The notes under the pieces: model-generated | Told to the model about the DNA's origin: nothing | Seen by the model: only the letters and a program-made list of their open reading frames with translations | Databases searched by the model: none | Source of the DNA: Lachnospiraceae bacterium | GTDB lineage: Bacteria > Bacillota > Clostridia > Lachnospirales > Lachnospiraceae | Length of the DNA stretch: 64,000 nt | Assembly (NCBI GenBank): GCA_902363445.1 | Contig: CABJAB010000005.1 | Location: 186,001-250,000 of the forward strand | Reading direction: 5' to 3' | Made by a program: the position numbers and the translations under genes | Shown here: in pieces, positions 1 through 8,495 of the stretch | Layout: each line of letters starts with the position of its first letter | Position numbering within the stretch: the first letter of the stretch is position 1

Positions 1-1
1 C

Positions 2-67
2 GCTGTGGTCAGTACCATTTCATCCGTATCGGCTGCTATTGCAGAGGAAGACGGAGAAGAGGACTGA
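2..67 (+). CDS. 3' end of an unidentified protein (partial)
   Basis: The window opens inside an open frame that runs from base 2 to a TGA at 65-67. Its last residues are AVVSTISSVSAAIAEEDGEE followed by D, an acidic tail. The frame is followed within 25 bases by a terminator-like hairpin, as expected for the end of a gene. Only 21 residues are visible, too few to name a family. The reading frame is inferred from the acidic tail and from the terminator position. Confidence 0.5.
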   Translation, partial: AVVSTISSVSAAIAEEDGEED

Positions 68-88
68 AAGCGGAAAACGGCTGATATT

Positions 89-137
89 AAAGGGTTGTCG
101 TGAAATGTGTGAAATTTTGCGGCGGCCCTTTTTCTCA
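89..137 (+). terminator. intrinsic terminator after the partial gene
   Basis: The arms AAAGGGTTGTCG (89-100) and CGGCGGCCCTTT (120-131) pair over 12 bases if G-U pairs are allowed. A T-rich tail follows. It lies just after the stop at 67. Confidence 0.65.
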
Positions 138-210
138 TTTCATAGTTGTCAGGTCCATCAAAGATTGAGGGGAAGGGGAGTTTGAGGTGGGCTTGCCCGC
201 TTTGATCATA

Positions 211-684
211 TGATACAAAACACTTTTTGGAATCATTTTTAGTAAGCTTCGATCAAGCCACAGTTAGACACCGGCAGAAGTTCCGGGCCGTCACGATTTC
301 GGTTCGCTGGCGATGCAGGGACCGCTTTATCCCCGCTCCAGGAGTACCGTTCACATGTCGGCAGGAAATCTTGATGATTTCCCGTCTCCGGTTCGCTCAG
401 AAACGGAATCGGTATTTCCGTTTCTGCCTCCCTCCGCCCGGGGAACACCGGCCGCTGCCCTGCGGCGCTCACCTTTAGGCCGGTCCGGAATTTTTCTGCC
501 GGTATCCTGTCTGCCGCACCGTTTCGAATGATTTCCGTTCCCTTGATTCCAAAAAAGTATTGGATATCCTCTTGTCTCATCTGATTCATAAGACAAATTT
601 ATTTTAAAAGAATTCAAAGATATACCCAAGGGCATCCCTTAATTCATGCCCTCCGGGCAGACGCACTTCGTGCGGTAAGGTATA
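211..684 (+). repeat. dispersed modular repeat, copy 1
   Basis: This copy opens with TGATACAAAACACTTTTTGG and closes with the end module (about 622-684) that contains the hairpin CGCACTTCGTGCG and ends GGTATA. Between them are CCGGCAGAAGTTCCGG and its inverted partner CCGGAATTTTTCTGCCGG, and a local hairpin AAACGGAA/TTCCGTTT near 400-422. It carries the roughly 145-bp insert module (about 330-475) but lacks the GC-rich module of copies 2, 4 and 6. Short open frames here on both strands have no ribosome binding site and are judged non-coding. Its last bases supply a TATAAT (681-686) just upstream of the antiporter gene. Confidence 0.85.
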
Positions 685-723
685 ATAGGAAATACTATAA
701 AGTGAACGAGCGAGGAGTATGAA

Positions 724-2016
724 ATGGAAAAAGTGAGAGAAAAGGGAAATATCTGGGGACTTCTCCCCATAGGCGTATTCTTGGTCCTGTTTCTGGGCGT
801 GGGTTTGATAAGCGGGGATTTCTATGCGATGCCTGCCATTGTGGCGTTTCTGATCGCCCTCTTGGTAGCTTTCGTACAGAACAGGAAGCTGCCATTTTCC
901 GAGAAGCTCAAGGTGATAGCAAAGGGAGTGGGGGACGAGAACATCATTACCATGTGCCTGATCTTTTTGGCGGCCGGAGCATTTTCAGGCGCGGTAAAGG
1001 CAGCGGGCGGGGCGGACAGTACAGTAGCCCTGGGCCTTTATATCCTTCCGCCGAAGATTGCTGTGGCGGGGCTCATGCTGATCGGGTGCTTTATGTCGAT
1101 TTCCATGGGCACCAGTATGGGGACCATAGGAGCGCTGGCTCCCATAGCTGTGGGAATCAGCCAGAAGACAGGATTTTCCATGGCTATCTGTATCGGGGCG
1201 GTTGTCAGCGGTGCTATGTTCGGCGATAATCTGTCCATGATTTCCGATACCACCATCGCAGCGGTCCGGACCCAGGGCTGTGAGATGAGAGACAAATTCA
1301 GGGAAAATTTCCTGCTGGTCCTTCCGGCAGCAGTGGTCTCGCTGGTCATATATGTGCTCATCAGCCGGAATACCTCGTTTCAAGTGGCTCTGGAGGGGAG
1401 TTTCAATCTCTGGCAGGTGCTTCCCTACATCGTTGTGCTGATCGGAGCGCTGGCAGGAGTTAATGTATTCCTGGTGCTGATTGGCGGTACGGTCCTTTCA
1501 CTGATCGCCGGAGTAGGCACCGGGACGATCGCGCTGTCCCAGATGTTTTCCGTAATGGGAGAAGGCGTGACTTCCATGTATGATATCACCGTCATTTCCA
1601 TCATTGTGGCCTGTATTGTTTCTTTAGTGAAGAAAAACGGAGGGATCACCTGCATCCTGAATCTGATCCACAAAAGGATCCATGGAAAAAAGGGCGGTGA
1701 ACTGGGGATTGCTGTCCTGTCGGTGCTGGTGGATATGGCGACGGCCAACAATACTGTGGCGATCGTGATCGCCGGGCCGATTGCAAAGGAGATTAGTACA
1801 GATTATGGAATTTCACCCAGGCGGACAGCTTCACTGCTGGATATTTTTGCTTCTGTGACTCAGGGACTGATTCCCTATGGGGCGCAGCTTTTGCTGGCGG
1901 CGGGGCAGACGGGGCTGTCGCCTCTTCAGATCATTCCCTACACGTTTTACCCGGTGATAATGGGTGTGACCGTTGTCATCTTTATCATGCTGAGAAAGCA
2001 GAAGCAGACGGAATAA
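724..2016 (+). CDS. nhaC: NhaC-family Na+/H+ antiporter
   Basis: A 430-residue integral membrane protein, probably exchanging Na+ for H+ across the cytoplasmic membrane. It has about ten to twelve hydrophobic segments. The family signature is visible around residue 160 (GAMFGDNLSMISDTTIAAVR), followed by the polar stretch CEMRDKFREN, which is typical of NhaC-type proteins. The length fits the family. The start ATG has GAGGAG six bases upstream. The gene stands alone after repeat copy 1. The pyrimidine cluster follows after 116 bases with its own likely promoter. The exact ion specificity (Na+ alone, or coupled to an organic acid as in malate/lactate exchangers of this family) cannot be read from the sequence. 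Confidence 0.88.
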   Translation: MEKVREKGNIWGLLPIGVFLVLFLGVGLISGDFYAMPAIVAFLIALLVAFVQNRKLPFSEKLKVIAKGVGDENIITMCLIFLAAGAFSGAVKAAGGADSTVALGLYILPPKIAVAGLMLIGCFMSISMGTSMGTIGALAPIAVGISQKTGFSMAICIGAVVSGAMFGDNLSMISDTTIAAVRTQGCEMRDKFRENFLLVLPAAVVSLVIYVLISRNTSFQVALEGSFNLWQVLPYIVVLIGALAGVNVFLVLIGGTVLSLIAGVGTGTIALSQMFSVMGEGVTSMYDITVISIIVACIVSLVKKNGGITCILNLIHKRIHGKKGGELGIAVLSVLVDMATANNTVAIVIAGPIAKEISTDYGISPRRTASLLDIFASVTQGLIPYGAQLLLAAGQTGLSPLQIIPYTFYPVIMGVTVVIFIMLRKQKQTE

Positions 2017-2047
2017 AAGGTTTTTCTGTATGGAGTCTGTCCGGCGA

Positions 2048-2082
2048 TTGAACTGGACGAACGAAAAAGCTTATGCTAAAAT
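2048..2082 (+). promoter_or_regulatory. candidate promoter of the pyr cluster
   Basis: An extended -10 (TGC followed by TAAAAT, 2074-2082) lies about 50 bases upstream of pyrC. A weak -35, TTGAAC (2048-2053), fits the alternative -10 TATGCT (2072-2077) with 18 bases between. The leader is too short for a classical PyrR attenuator, and none is visible. Confidence 0.5.
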
Positions 2083-2132
2083 AGATACGATAGGCACGCA
2101 TATAAGAGAACAGGACAGAAAGGCGTGAATCC

Positions 2133-3410
2133 ATGAAATTATTGATAAAGAACGGACATGTTATTGACCCGGATACCGGGAAAGACGGGATTTATGATGT
2201 GTTGACGGAAGATGGGAAGATTCTCCGGGTAGCGCAGGATATTGAGGAAGAAGCCGGAAGAGTCGTGAATGCGGAAGGGCTCTATGTGATGCCGGGCATT
2301 ATCGATCTTCATGTACATCTTCGCGATCCGGGACTGGAATATAAGGAAACACTTCATACCGGAGGACTGGCAGCGGCCAGGGGAGGCGTCACTACCATGT
2401 GCGCCATGCCCAATACCGTACCGGTCACGGACAGCCCCGAAATGATCAGAAGCCAGACGCTGCGGGCGGCGGCAGAGTGCCCGGTACACGTTTCCTTCAT
2501 CGGAGCGGTGACGAAAGGGCAGCAGGGCACGGAGATCACGGATATCGCCGGAATGAAAAAAGAAGGTATGGCTTTTATCAGCGAGGACGGCAAATCGGTG
2601 ATGGATGCGGGGCTGTATCGGGAAGCCATGAAAACGGCGGCCCGCGAGGGAGTCACGGTACTGGCGCATTGTGAGGATAAGAACATGGTGGCCGGCGGAG
2701 TGATGAATGAGTGCAAAAAGTCCAGAGAAATGGGACTTCCCGGTATCACAAACGGAGTGGAGGATGTGATAGTGGCGAGGGACATTCTGATTGCAAAAGA
2801 AACAGGGGCTAAGCTGCATCTGTGCCATTGTTCTACCAAGGACAGCGTGGAGATGATCCGGCTTGCCAAGGAAGCGGGCCTGCCGGTGACGGCAGAGGTG
2901 TGCCCCCATCACTTTACCCTGACCAGCGGCGATATTCCGGAGGACAATGCCAATTATAAGATGAACCCGCCTCTGCGGGAAAAAGAGGATGTGGACGCTT
3001 TGATCGACGGACTGAAGCGCGGCATCATCGATGTGATCGCCACAGACCACGCGCCCCATGGCGAAGAGGAAAAGGCAAAAGGCTTTGCCGGCGCGCCCTT
3101 TGGCATTGTGGGACTGGAGACATCGGCGGCTATTACCATGACGGAGCTGGTGCATAAGGGCATTTTAACTCCCATGGAGATGGCGGAGCGGATGAGCTAC
3201 GCGCCTGCCAGGATACTGGGAGTTGACAAAGGGAGTCTGGCAGAAGGGAAATGTGCCGATATTGTCCTGATCGATCTGGACAGAGAGTATGTTATTCATA
3301 AAGAAGAGTTTGTATCAAAGGGAAAAAATACGCCCTTTGACGGAAAAAAGGTGAAGGGCCAGGTGGTAATGACCATTGTGGACGGAGCCGTCGTATACGA
3401 AGCGGAATGA
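2133..3410 (+). CDS. pyrC: dihydroorotase
   Basis: The 425-residue amidohydrolase that interconverts N-carbamoyl-aspartate and dihydroorotate, the third step of pyrimidine synthesis. The metal-binding motif DLHVHLRDPG is near residue 60. Further metal/substrate segments are HCED and LCHCSTKD, and the C-terminal signature ATDHAPH is near residue 305. The length fits the class I bacterial enzyme (about 425 residues). It is the first gene of a tight + strand series with pyrF, pyrK, pyrD and pyrE, so it is very probably co-transcribed with them. The cluster lacks carA, carB, pyrB and pyrR, which must lie elsewhere. Confidence 0.96.
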   Translation: MKLLIKNGHVIDPDTGKDGIYDVLTEDGKILRVAQDIEEEAGRVVNAEGLYVMPGIIDLHVHLRDPGLEYKETLHTGGLAAARGGVTTMCAMPNTVPVTDSPEMIRSQTLRAAAECPVHVSFIGAVTKGQQGTEITDIAGMKKEGMAFISEDGKSVMDAGLYREAMKTAAREGVTVLAHCEDKNMVAGGVMNECKKSREMGLPGITNGVEDVIVARDILIAKETGAKLHLCHCSTKDSVEMIRLAKEAGLPVTAEVCPHHFTLTSGDIPEDNANYKMNPPLREKEDVDALIDGLKRGIIDVIATDHAPHGEEEKAKGFAGAPFGIVGLETSAAITMTELVHKGILTPMEMAERMSYAPARILGVDKGSLAEGKCADIVLIDLDREYVIHKEEFVSKGKNTPFDGKKVKGQVVMTIVDGAVVYEAE

Positions 3411-3426
3411 TAGCGGGAGGAAACAA

Positions 3427-4356
3427 ATGATCAACAAGCTGTGTGAGAAAATAAAGAAACTGGGAGCGCCCGTCGTGGCGGGCCTGGATCCTATGCTCTC
3501 CTATGTGCCTGAGCATATATTAAAAAGATCTTTTGCGGAATATGGAGAAACCTTAAAGGGGGCGGCAGATGCCATTTGGCAGTTCAACAAAGGAATCGTG
3601 GATTCTGTCTGTGACTTGATTCCTGCCGTGAAACCCCAGGTGGCCATGTATGAGCAGTTTGGCGTAGAAGGCATGGAAGCATATAAAAAGACGGTGGATT
3701 ACTGCCATGAAAAGGATCTGGTTGTGATCGGCGATGTGAAGCGCGGGGATATTGGCTCCACTTCGGCAGCGTATGCTACGGGCCATCTGGGCAGAGTTCA
3801 GGTGGGGAATACGGTCCAAAAGGTTTTCGACGAGGATTTTGCCACGGTCAATCCGTATCTGGGAACTGACGGCATCAAACCTTTCATAGATGTCTGTAAG
3901 GAGGAGAAGAAGGGAATCTTTATTCTAGTCAAGACCTCCAATCCATCCAGCGGGGAATTTCAGGACAGGCTCATGGACGGCCGTCCCCTGTATGAATGGG
4001 TGGGAGAAAAAGTGGCCCAGTGGGGAGAATCGTGCATGGGAGACTCTTACAGCTATGTGGGCGCTGTGGTAGGCGCCACTTATCCGGAAATGGGAAAGGT
4101 GCTGAGAAAGGTCATGCCCAAGTCCTTTATCCTGGTTCCCGGCTACGGAGCACAGGGAGGAAAAGCGGCGGATCTGGTCCCTTATTTCAACGAGGACGGC
4201 TTGGGAGCCATCGTCAACTCTTCCAGAGGCATCATTGCCGCATATAAAAAAGAGCCTTATGCGAAGTTTGGAGCGGAGAATTTTGGAGAAGCGTCCAGAC
4301 AGGCAGTGCTCGATATGATCGCAGATATAAACGGAGCGCTGCAGGCACGCAAATAA
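3427..4356 (+). CDS. pyrF: orotidine 5'-phosphate decarboxylase
   Basis: Makes UMP from OMP, the last step of the pathway. The protein has 309 residues, longer than the roughly 235-residue Bacillus/E. coli form and matching the type 2 (longer) OMP decarboxylase subfamily. The catalytic segment GDVKRGDIGSTSAAY is near residue 105. The ATG at 3427 is chosen because GGGAGGAAAC lies 5-8 bases upstream. An in-frame upstream extension would run into pyrC and has no ribosome binding site. It starts 17 bases after pyrC, consistent with one transcript. Confidence 0.95.
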   Translation: MINKLCEKIKKLGAPVVAGLDPMLSYVPEHILKRSFAEYGETLKGAADAIWQFNKGIVDSVCDLIPAVKPQVAMYEQFGVEGMEAYKKTVDYCHEKDLVVIGDVKRGDIGSTSAAYATGHLGRVQVGNTVQKVFDEDFATVNPYLGTDGIKPFIDVCKEEKKGIFILVKTSNPSSGEFQDRLMDGRPLYEWVGEKVAQWGESCMGDSYSYVGAVVGATYPEMGKVLRKVMPKSFILVPGYGAQGGKAADLVPYFNEDGLGAIVNSSRGIIAAYKKEPYAKFGAENFGEASRQAVLDMIADINGALQARK

Positions 4357-4396
4357 GGCGGACTATAAAAGATAAAGAGCAGGAGATCGTTCAGAT

Positions 4397-5164
4397 ATGG
4401 CGAAGAGAAAAGAGACGGCCAGAGTCCTTTCGCAGGAGTCTCTGGCGCCGGGCATATACAGTATGTGGATCGAAACGGATATGGCGGAGGAAGCCGGGCC
4501 AGGACAGTTTCTGTCCCTTTACAGCAAAGACGGTTCCAGACTTCTGCCGCGTCCCATAAGTATTTGTGAGATCTCGAAAGGGCGTATCCGTTTGGTTTAC
4601 CGGATCGCCGGGAAAGGGACGGAGGAGTTTTCGGCATATAAGGCCGGTGATTCGATTCCTGTCCTAGGGCCTTTGGGGAATGGATTCCCCCTGGAGGCGG
4701 CAGAAAACAAGCGCGCATTTTTGATCGGAGGGGGAATCGGAGTTCCTCCCATGCTGGAGCTTGCAAAAAGGCTTCCCGGAGAAAAAAAGCTGATCATGGG
4801 ATACCGGGACAGCCATATGTTTTTAAAAGAGGAATTTGAACACGCTGGACCGCTTTATGTGGCGACGGGGGATGGAAGCTTTGGAACTGCGGGAAATGTC
4901 CTGGATGCCATCAGGGAACATGACCTTTCGGCGGATGTGCTCTACGCCTGCGGACCTGCGCCGATGCTCCGGGCTCTGAAGGATTATGCGTCGGAACGGG
5001 GAATCGAGGCATGGATATCGCTGGAGGAAAGGATGGCTTGCGGCATCGGCGCGTGTCTGGCATGTATCTGTCAGTCAAAAGAAGTGGACAGCCATAGTCA
5101 GGTGCATAATAAGAGAATCTGTAAAGACGGGCCGGTATTCCGGGCGGAGGAGGTGGAGCTTTGA
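4397..5164 (+). CDS. pyrK: dihydroorotate dehydrogenase B, electron-transfer subunit
   Basis: The 255-residue FAD/[2Fe-2S] subunit passes electrons from dihydroorotate to NAD+. The order seen is an FAD-binding barrel with RPISI near residue 54, a nucleotide-binding segment GGGIGVPPM near 115, and a C-terminal cysteine cluster (MACGIGACLACIC, with a further Cys in RICKDG) for the [2Fe-2S] centre. Its partner pyrD follows directly: the pyrK TGA and the pyrD ATG share one base, so translation is probably coupled. The presence of PyrK shows that the organism uses the NAD-dependent type 1B enzyme. Confidence 0.95.
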   Translation: MAKRKETARVLSQESLAPGIYSMWIETDMAEEAGPGQFLSLYSKDGSRLLPRPISICEISKGRIRLVYRIAGKGTEEFSAYKAGDSIPVLGPLGNGFPLEAAENKRAFLIGGGIGVPPMLELAKRLPGEKKLIMGYRDSHMFLKEEFEHAGPLYVATGDGSFGTAGNVLDAIREHDLSADVLYACGPAPMLRALKDYASERGIEAWISLEERMACGIGACLACICQSKEVDSHSQVHNKRICKDGPVFRAEEVEL

Positions 5165-6066
5165 TGAATTTGTCGGTAGATCTGGCAGGAGTGACCCTTA
5201 AAAACCCGGTGATGACGGCATCAGGAACCTTTGGCTCCGGACAGGAATACAGCGAATTTGTGGATCTGAGCTGTTTAGGAGCCGTGGTGACAAAAGGCGT
5301 GGCCAATGTGCCATGGCCGGGGAATCCTGTGCCCAGGATTGCGGAGACCTATGGAGGGATGATCAATGCCATCGGCCTTCAGAATCCGGGGATCGATGTG
5401 TTTGTGAAGCGGGATATCCCGTTTCTCAGACAATATGATACCAGGATCATCGTCAATGTCTGCGGAAAGACCACGGAAGATTATGTGGAAGTGGTGGAAC
5501 GCCTGGCGGATGAGCCGGTGGATATGCTGGAGATCAATATCTCCTGTCCAAACGTGAAGGAAGGCGGGATTGCTTTCGGACAGGATACAAAGGCGGCTGA
5601 GGCCATCACGAGAGCCGTGAAAGAAAAAGCGGCTCAGCCGGTCATTATGAAGCTGAGCCCCAATGTGACGGATATCGGGGAAATGGCAAAGGCGGTTGAG
5701 GCCGGCGGAGCCGATGTGATTTCTCTTATCAATACCATTACAGGGATGAAAATCGATATCCATAAGAGGACATTTGCTGTGGCAAATAAGACGGGCGGGC
5801 TGTCAGGCCCCGCGGTGAAGCCGGCGGCGGTACGCATGGTATACCAGGCGGCGCAGGCGGTGAAGGTGCCTGTCATCGGGATGGGAGGTATTCTGTGCGC
5901 CGAGGACGCTCTGGAATTTATCCTGGCCGGTGCGTCGGCAGTGGCCGTGGGGACGGCGAACTTCCACAATCCTTATGCTACGTCGGAGGTAGTGGATGGG
6001 ATCCGCGCATATATGGAACGTTATGGAATTGAGGATATCAGGGAGCTGATCGGAGCAGTACGCTGA
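5164..6066 (+). CDS. pyrD: dihydroorotate dehydrogenase B (NAD+), catalytic subunit
   Basis: The 300-residue FMN-containing TIM-barrel subunit oxidises dihydroorotate to orotate. The catalytic-cysteine loop of type 1 enzymes appears as EINISCPNVKEGG near residue 128. Conserved segments are NPVMTASGTFG near the N-terminus, and GMGGILCAEDALEF plus AVAVGTANF for phosphate/FMN binding near the C-terminus. The start ATG overlaps the pyrK stop codon. A TTG directly before it is also in frame but is less likely than the ATG. PyrK and PyrD form a heterotetramer in characterised members. Confidence 0.96.
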   Translation: MNLSVDLAGVTLKNPVMTASGTFGSGQEYSEFVDLSCLGAVVTKGVANVPWPGNPVPRIAETYGGMINAIGLQNPGIDVFVKRDIPFLRQYDTRIIVNVCGKTTEDYVEVVERLADEPVDMLEINISCPNVKEGGIAFGQDTKAAEAITRAVKEKAAQPVIMKLSPNVTDIGEMAKAVEAGGADVISLINTITGMKIDIHKRTFAVANKTGGLSGPAVKPAAVRMVYQAAQAVKVPVIGMGGILCAEDALEFILAGASAVAVGTANFHNPYATSEVVDGIRAYMERYGIEDIRELIGAVR

Positions 6067-6124
6067 ACCGGAGGCGTCTTCGCAGGGATGAGGAGCGGCA
6101 TCAGAAAGGAGCATGTGACAGGAA

Positions 6125-6802
6125 ATGGAACAATATAAGGCGGAATTCATCGAATTCATGGTGGACAGTAAGGTTCTCAAATTTGGAGATTTTGTGACGA
6201 AGAGCGGGAGAAAGACTCCGTTTTTCATCAATACGGGGTTTTACCGGACAGGTGAGCAGCTGAGACGTCTGGGAGGCTATTATGCAAAAGCGATCGCTGA
6301 CAGGTTCGGTACGGATTTTGATGTGCTGTTTGGACCGGCCTATAAAGGGATTCCGCTGAGCGTGGCGGCTTCCATCGCAATCAGCACCCAGTATGGCGCC
6401 GATATCCGTTACTGTTCCAACAGAAAGGAAATCAAGGATCATGGGGACAAGGGGATTCTTCTCGGCAGTCCCATTGAGGACGGAGACAAGGTGGTCATCA
6501 TCGAGGACGTGACCACAGCGGGGACTTCCATAGGCGAGACGCTGCCCATCATAAAGGCACAAGGTGACGTAGAGGTGCTGGGCCTGGTGGTTTCGGTGGA
6601 CCGGATGGAGCGGGGACAGGGAAGTAAATCCGCTTTGAAAGAGATCCATGAAAAATATGGTCTGGAGACTGCGTCTATCGTAACCATGGCGGACGTGGTG
6701 GAGCACCTGTACAACAGGCCTTATAAAGGCGAGGTCATCATCGACGATACATTAAAAGCAGCTATTGACGCATATTATGAACAGTACGGAGCGGAAGAGT
6801 AG
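6125..6802 (+). CDS. pyrE: orotate phosphoribosyltransferase
   Basis: Joins orotate and PRPP to give OMP. The 225-residue protein shows the PRPP-binding motif VVIIEDVTTAGTSIGE near residue 125 and the substrate-side segment LFGPAYKGIPLS near residue 76. The length is close to the E. coli/yeast-like OPRTase group (about 213-226). It closes the visible pyr series, 58 bases after pyrD, with AAGGAG in the gap. The genes that follow (membrane proteins, VanZ) are spaced closely and may be on the same transcript, but have no obvious link with pyrimidines. Confidence 0.95.
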   Translation: MEQYKAEFIEFMVDSKVLKFGDFVTKSGRKTPFFINTGFYRTGEQLRRLGGYYAKAIADRFGTDFDVLFGPAYKGIPLSVAASIAISTQYGADIRYCSNRKEIKDHGDKGILLGSPIEDGDKVVIIEDVTTAGTSIGETLPIIKAQGDVEVLGLVVSVDRMERGQGSKSALKEIHEKYGLETASIVTMADVVEHLYNRPYKGEVIIDDTLKAAIDAYYEQYGAEE

Positions 6803-6813
6803 GAGGTGTCCGG

Positions 6814-6966
6814 ATGGGTGAAAAAGTATATAAAACAATGAAGAGTACAGGCGCCTTTTCCATTGTGATGGGAATCATCATCATAGTCGCGGGCCTCGTG
6901 GTAGGGATCGGAAGTATCGTGAGCGGGGCCTTTTTACTGAAACGGAAATCAGACATTACTTTTTGA
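6814..6966 (+). CDS. small single-pass membrane protein (50 aa)
   Basis: A short gene with AGGAGG (6801-6806) seven bases before its ATG. It starts 11 bases after the pyrE stop. The 50-residue product begins MGEKVYKTMKSTGAFSIVMG, has one strongly hydrophobic segment (about residues 15-42, rich in Ile/Val/Gly), and ends with a basic stretch LLKRKSDITF. I do not recognise a family. The good ribosome binding site and tight spacing support it as real. Confidence 0.65.
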   Translation: MGEKVYKTMKSTGAFSIVMGIIIIVAGLVVGIGSIVSGAFLLKRKSDITF

Positions 6967-6987
6967 TGGAACGCAAGGTGATCTGCA

Positions 6988-7458
6988 TTGAAAAAACATT
7001 TTAGCACCAGAGCCGTCCGTTCCATCGGATGGATTCTATTTATATTTTATCTGGCGGGACTCACTTATTTCATGTTTTTTTCTGAGTCGCTGGGAAGGAC
7101 GGATCTGTCCGTGGGATACCGGTATAATCTGGAGCCCTTCCGGGAGATATACCGCTGTATTCGGTACTGGGATGTATTGGGCCCTCTGAATGCCAGCATG
7201 AATCTGATCGGGAATGTAGTCGCATTTATGCCTTTTGGATTCATACTCCCTATGCTGTGCCTGTCCAACAGAAGGTGGTATATCGTGTTTCTTTTGGGTC
7301 TGCTCTGCAGTCTCTGTATAGAGAGCCTTCAGCTGGTGACCAGGCGCGGCAGCTTTGACGTGGATGATCTGATGTTGAATACTCTTGGCAGCCTGGCAGG
7401 CTATTGGTGTTTTTTGATTGCAGCCCGGCTCAGAAGGCAGCTTCATAAGAAGAAATAG
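6988..7458 (+). CDS. VanZ-family membrane protein
   Basis: 156 residues with about four membrane segments. The typical VanZ pattern is visible: NLEPF early (near residue 45), NLIGNVVAFMPFGFILP near 68, and SLCIESLQL...GSFDVDDLMLNTLGSLAGY near 110-135. The start is a TTG with AAGGTGA eight bases upstream. VanZ of Tn1546 gives low-level teicoplanin resistance by an unclear mechanism. Chromosomal relatives like this one are common in Firmicutes and mostly uncharacterised, so no resistance role should be assumed. Confidence 0.85.
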   Translation: MKKHFSTRAVRSIGWILFIFYLAGLTYFMFFSESLGRTDLSVGYRYNLEPFREIYRCIRYWDVLGPLNASMNLIGNVVAFMPFGFILPMLCLSNRRWYIVFLLGLLCSLCIESLQLVTRRGSFDVDDLMLNTLGSLAGYWCFLIAARLRRQLHKKK

Positions 7459-7482
7459 GAAATCAGTCAGGAGAGACTTATT

Positions 7483-7809
7483 TTGAACAGGAAGAAAACA
7501 AAGCTTTTTACAATTCATTTTTCCACAGCAGGAATGGTATCCATCCTGATATTCGTAGGCTCCCTGCTTTTTCTGGCGGCAGGGCTGGCCATTGCGTTCC
7601 GTACCTACGGGCATGGGGACGCGACCATAGCGGCTCTTGGATTTCTGGCATTTTTCCTGAATATCCTGGGCCTTATTTTTCCCATACGGGATGCAAGGAA
7701 AAGGGCGAAGGAAGAAGGCATGCCGGTATTGTCTAAGGTAGCCATCGGCCTAAACCTGGCGGGAATCGCAGGGATCATAACCATTTATGTAATGGGGATC
7801 GTAATTTAG
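7483..7809 (+). CDS. hypothetical three-helix membrane protein (DUF6142-like)
   Basis: 108 residues. After a basic N-terminus (MNRKKTKLF) there are three hydrophobic segments: about residues 18-38, 47-66 and 84-106. A positively charged loop (RDARKRAKEEG) between the second and third is probably cytoplasmic. The start is TTG with GGAGAG upstream. It lies 24 bases after the VanZ gene and 11 bases before the HD-domain gene, so it is probably part of the same transcript. The family assignment is from memory of similar clostridial proteins and is weak. No function can be given. Confidence 0.65.
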   Translation: MNRKKTKLFTIHFSTAGMVSILIFVGSLLFLAAGLAIAFRTYGHGDATIAALGFLAFFLNILGLIFPIRDARKRAKEEGMPVLSKVAIGLNLAGIAGIITIYVMGIVI

Positions 7810-7820
7810 AGGGAATGAGT

Positions 7821-8456
7821 ATGAATAAAGATCACGATACGGAAAAGCAGGAAATGGACGCGGACAGGCTGAAAAAACAGATGTCCTTTATTCTGGAGGC
7901 AGACAAGAGCAAGCAGGTCTTTCGGCAGACCTATCTTTCTGATGCCAGCAGAAAGGAAAATGATGCGGAGCATTCCTGGCATTTGGCTCTTATGTGCGCT
8001 CTGATGAGTGAATATGCCAATGAGCCGATCGATGTGGCAAAGACCATGACAATGGTGCTTATCCATGATGTGATAGAAATAGACGCAGGAGACACCTATG
8101 CTTATGATGAGGCCGGAAACACGACCAAAAGGGAGCGGGAGGTGAAAGCTGCGGACAGGATCTTCAGCCTTCTTCCGGAGGATCAGGGGAAATGGTTCCG
8201 CAGTTTGTGGGAAGAGTTTGAGGCGGCGGAGACACCGGAGGCGAAATTTGCGCTGGCACTGGACAAGATACAGCCGGTTCTGTTAAATGACGCGACGGAC
8301 GGGCAGGCATGGGAAGAGCATGGCGTCCGGGTGTCCCAGATTCTCTCTAGGAATAGGAAGACACCGGAGGGATCGGAGGAACTTTGGGAGTATACGAAGG
8401 GACTTATCGAAAAGAACGTAGCTTTGGGAAAGATACAGGACGACAGGGAGAAATAG
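7821..8456 (+). CDS. HD-domain hydrolase (YfbR-like)
   Basis: A soluble metal-dependent phosphohydrolase of the HD superfamily, about 211 residues. Metal-binding His/Asp residues are visible in ENDAEHSWHLALMC (near residue 48) and in TMVLIHDVIEIDAGD (near residue 80). The pattern resembles the YfbR/COG1896 group, whose characterised members remove phosphate from deoxynucleoside monophosphates. That would fit a nucleotide-metabolism neighbourhood, but the substrate here is an inference. The ATG at 7821 is preferred over the one at 7815, because the GAGGG at 7809-7813 is then at a normal distance. Confidence 0.82.
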   Translation: MNKDHDTEKQEMDADRLKKQMSFILEADKSKQVFRQTYLSDASRKENDAEHSWHLALMCALMSEYANEPIDVAKTMTMVLIHDVIEIDAGDTYAYDEAGNTTKREREVKAADRIFSLLPEDQGKWFRSLWEEFEAAETPEAKFALALDKIQPVLLNDATDGQAWEEHGVRVSQILSRNRKTPEGSEELWEYTKGLIEKNVALGKIQDDREK

Positions 8457-8495
8457 TGCCCACGGTACATACTATAGGAAAAGAGGAAAAAGAAA

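Noticed and set aside
239..635. Open frames of 72-116 codons on both strands inside repeat copy 1
   Set aside because: No ribosome binding sites; the same stretches in other copies carry stops and insert modules, so they are accidental frames in GC-rich repeat DNA.
2083..2132. PyrR-type attenuator ahead of pyrC
   Set aside because: The leader is about 50 bases, without the anti-antiterminator sequence or a terminator hairpin.
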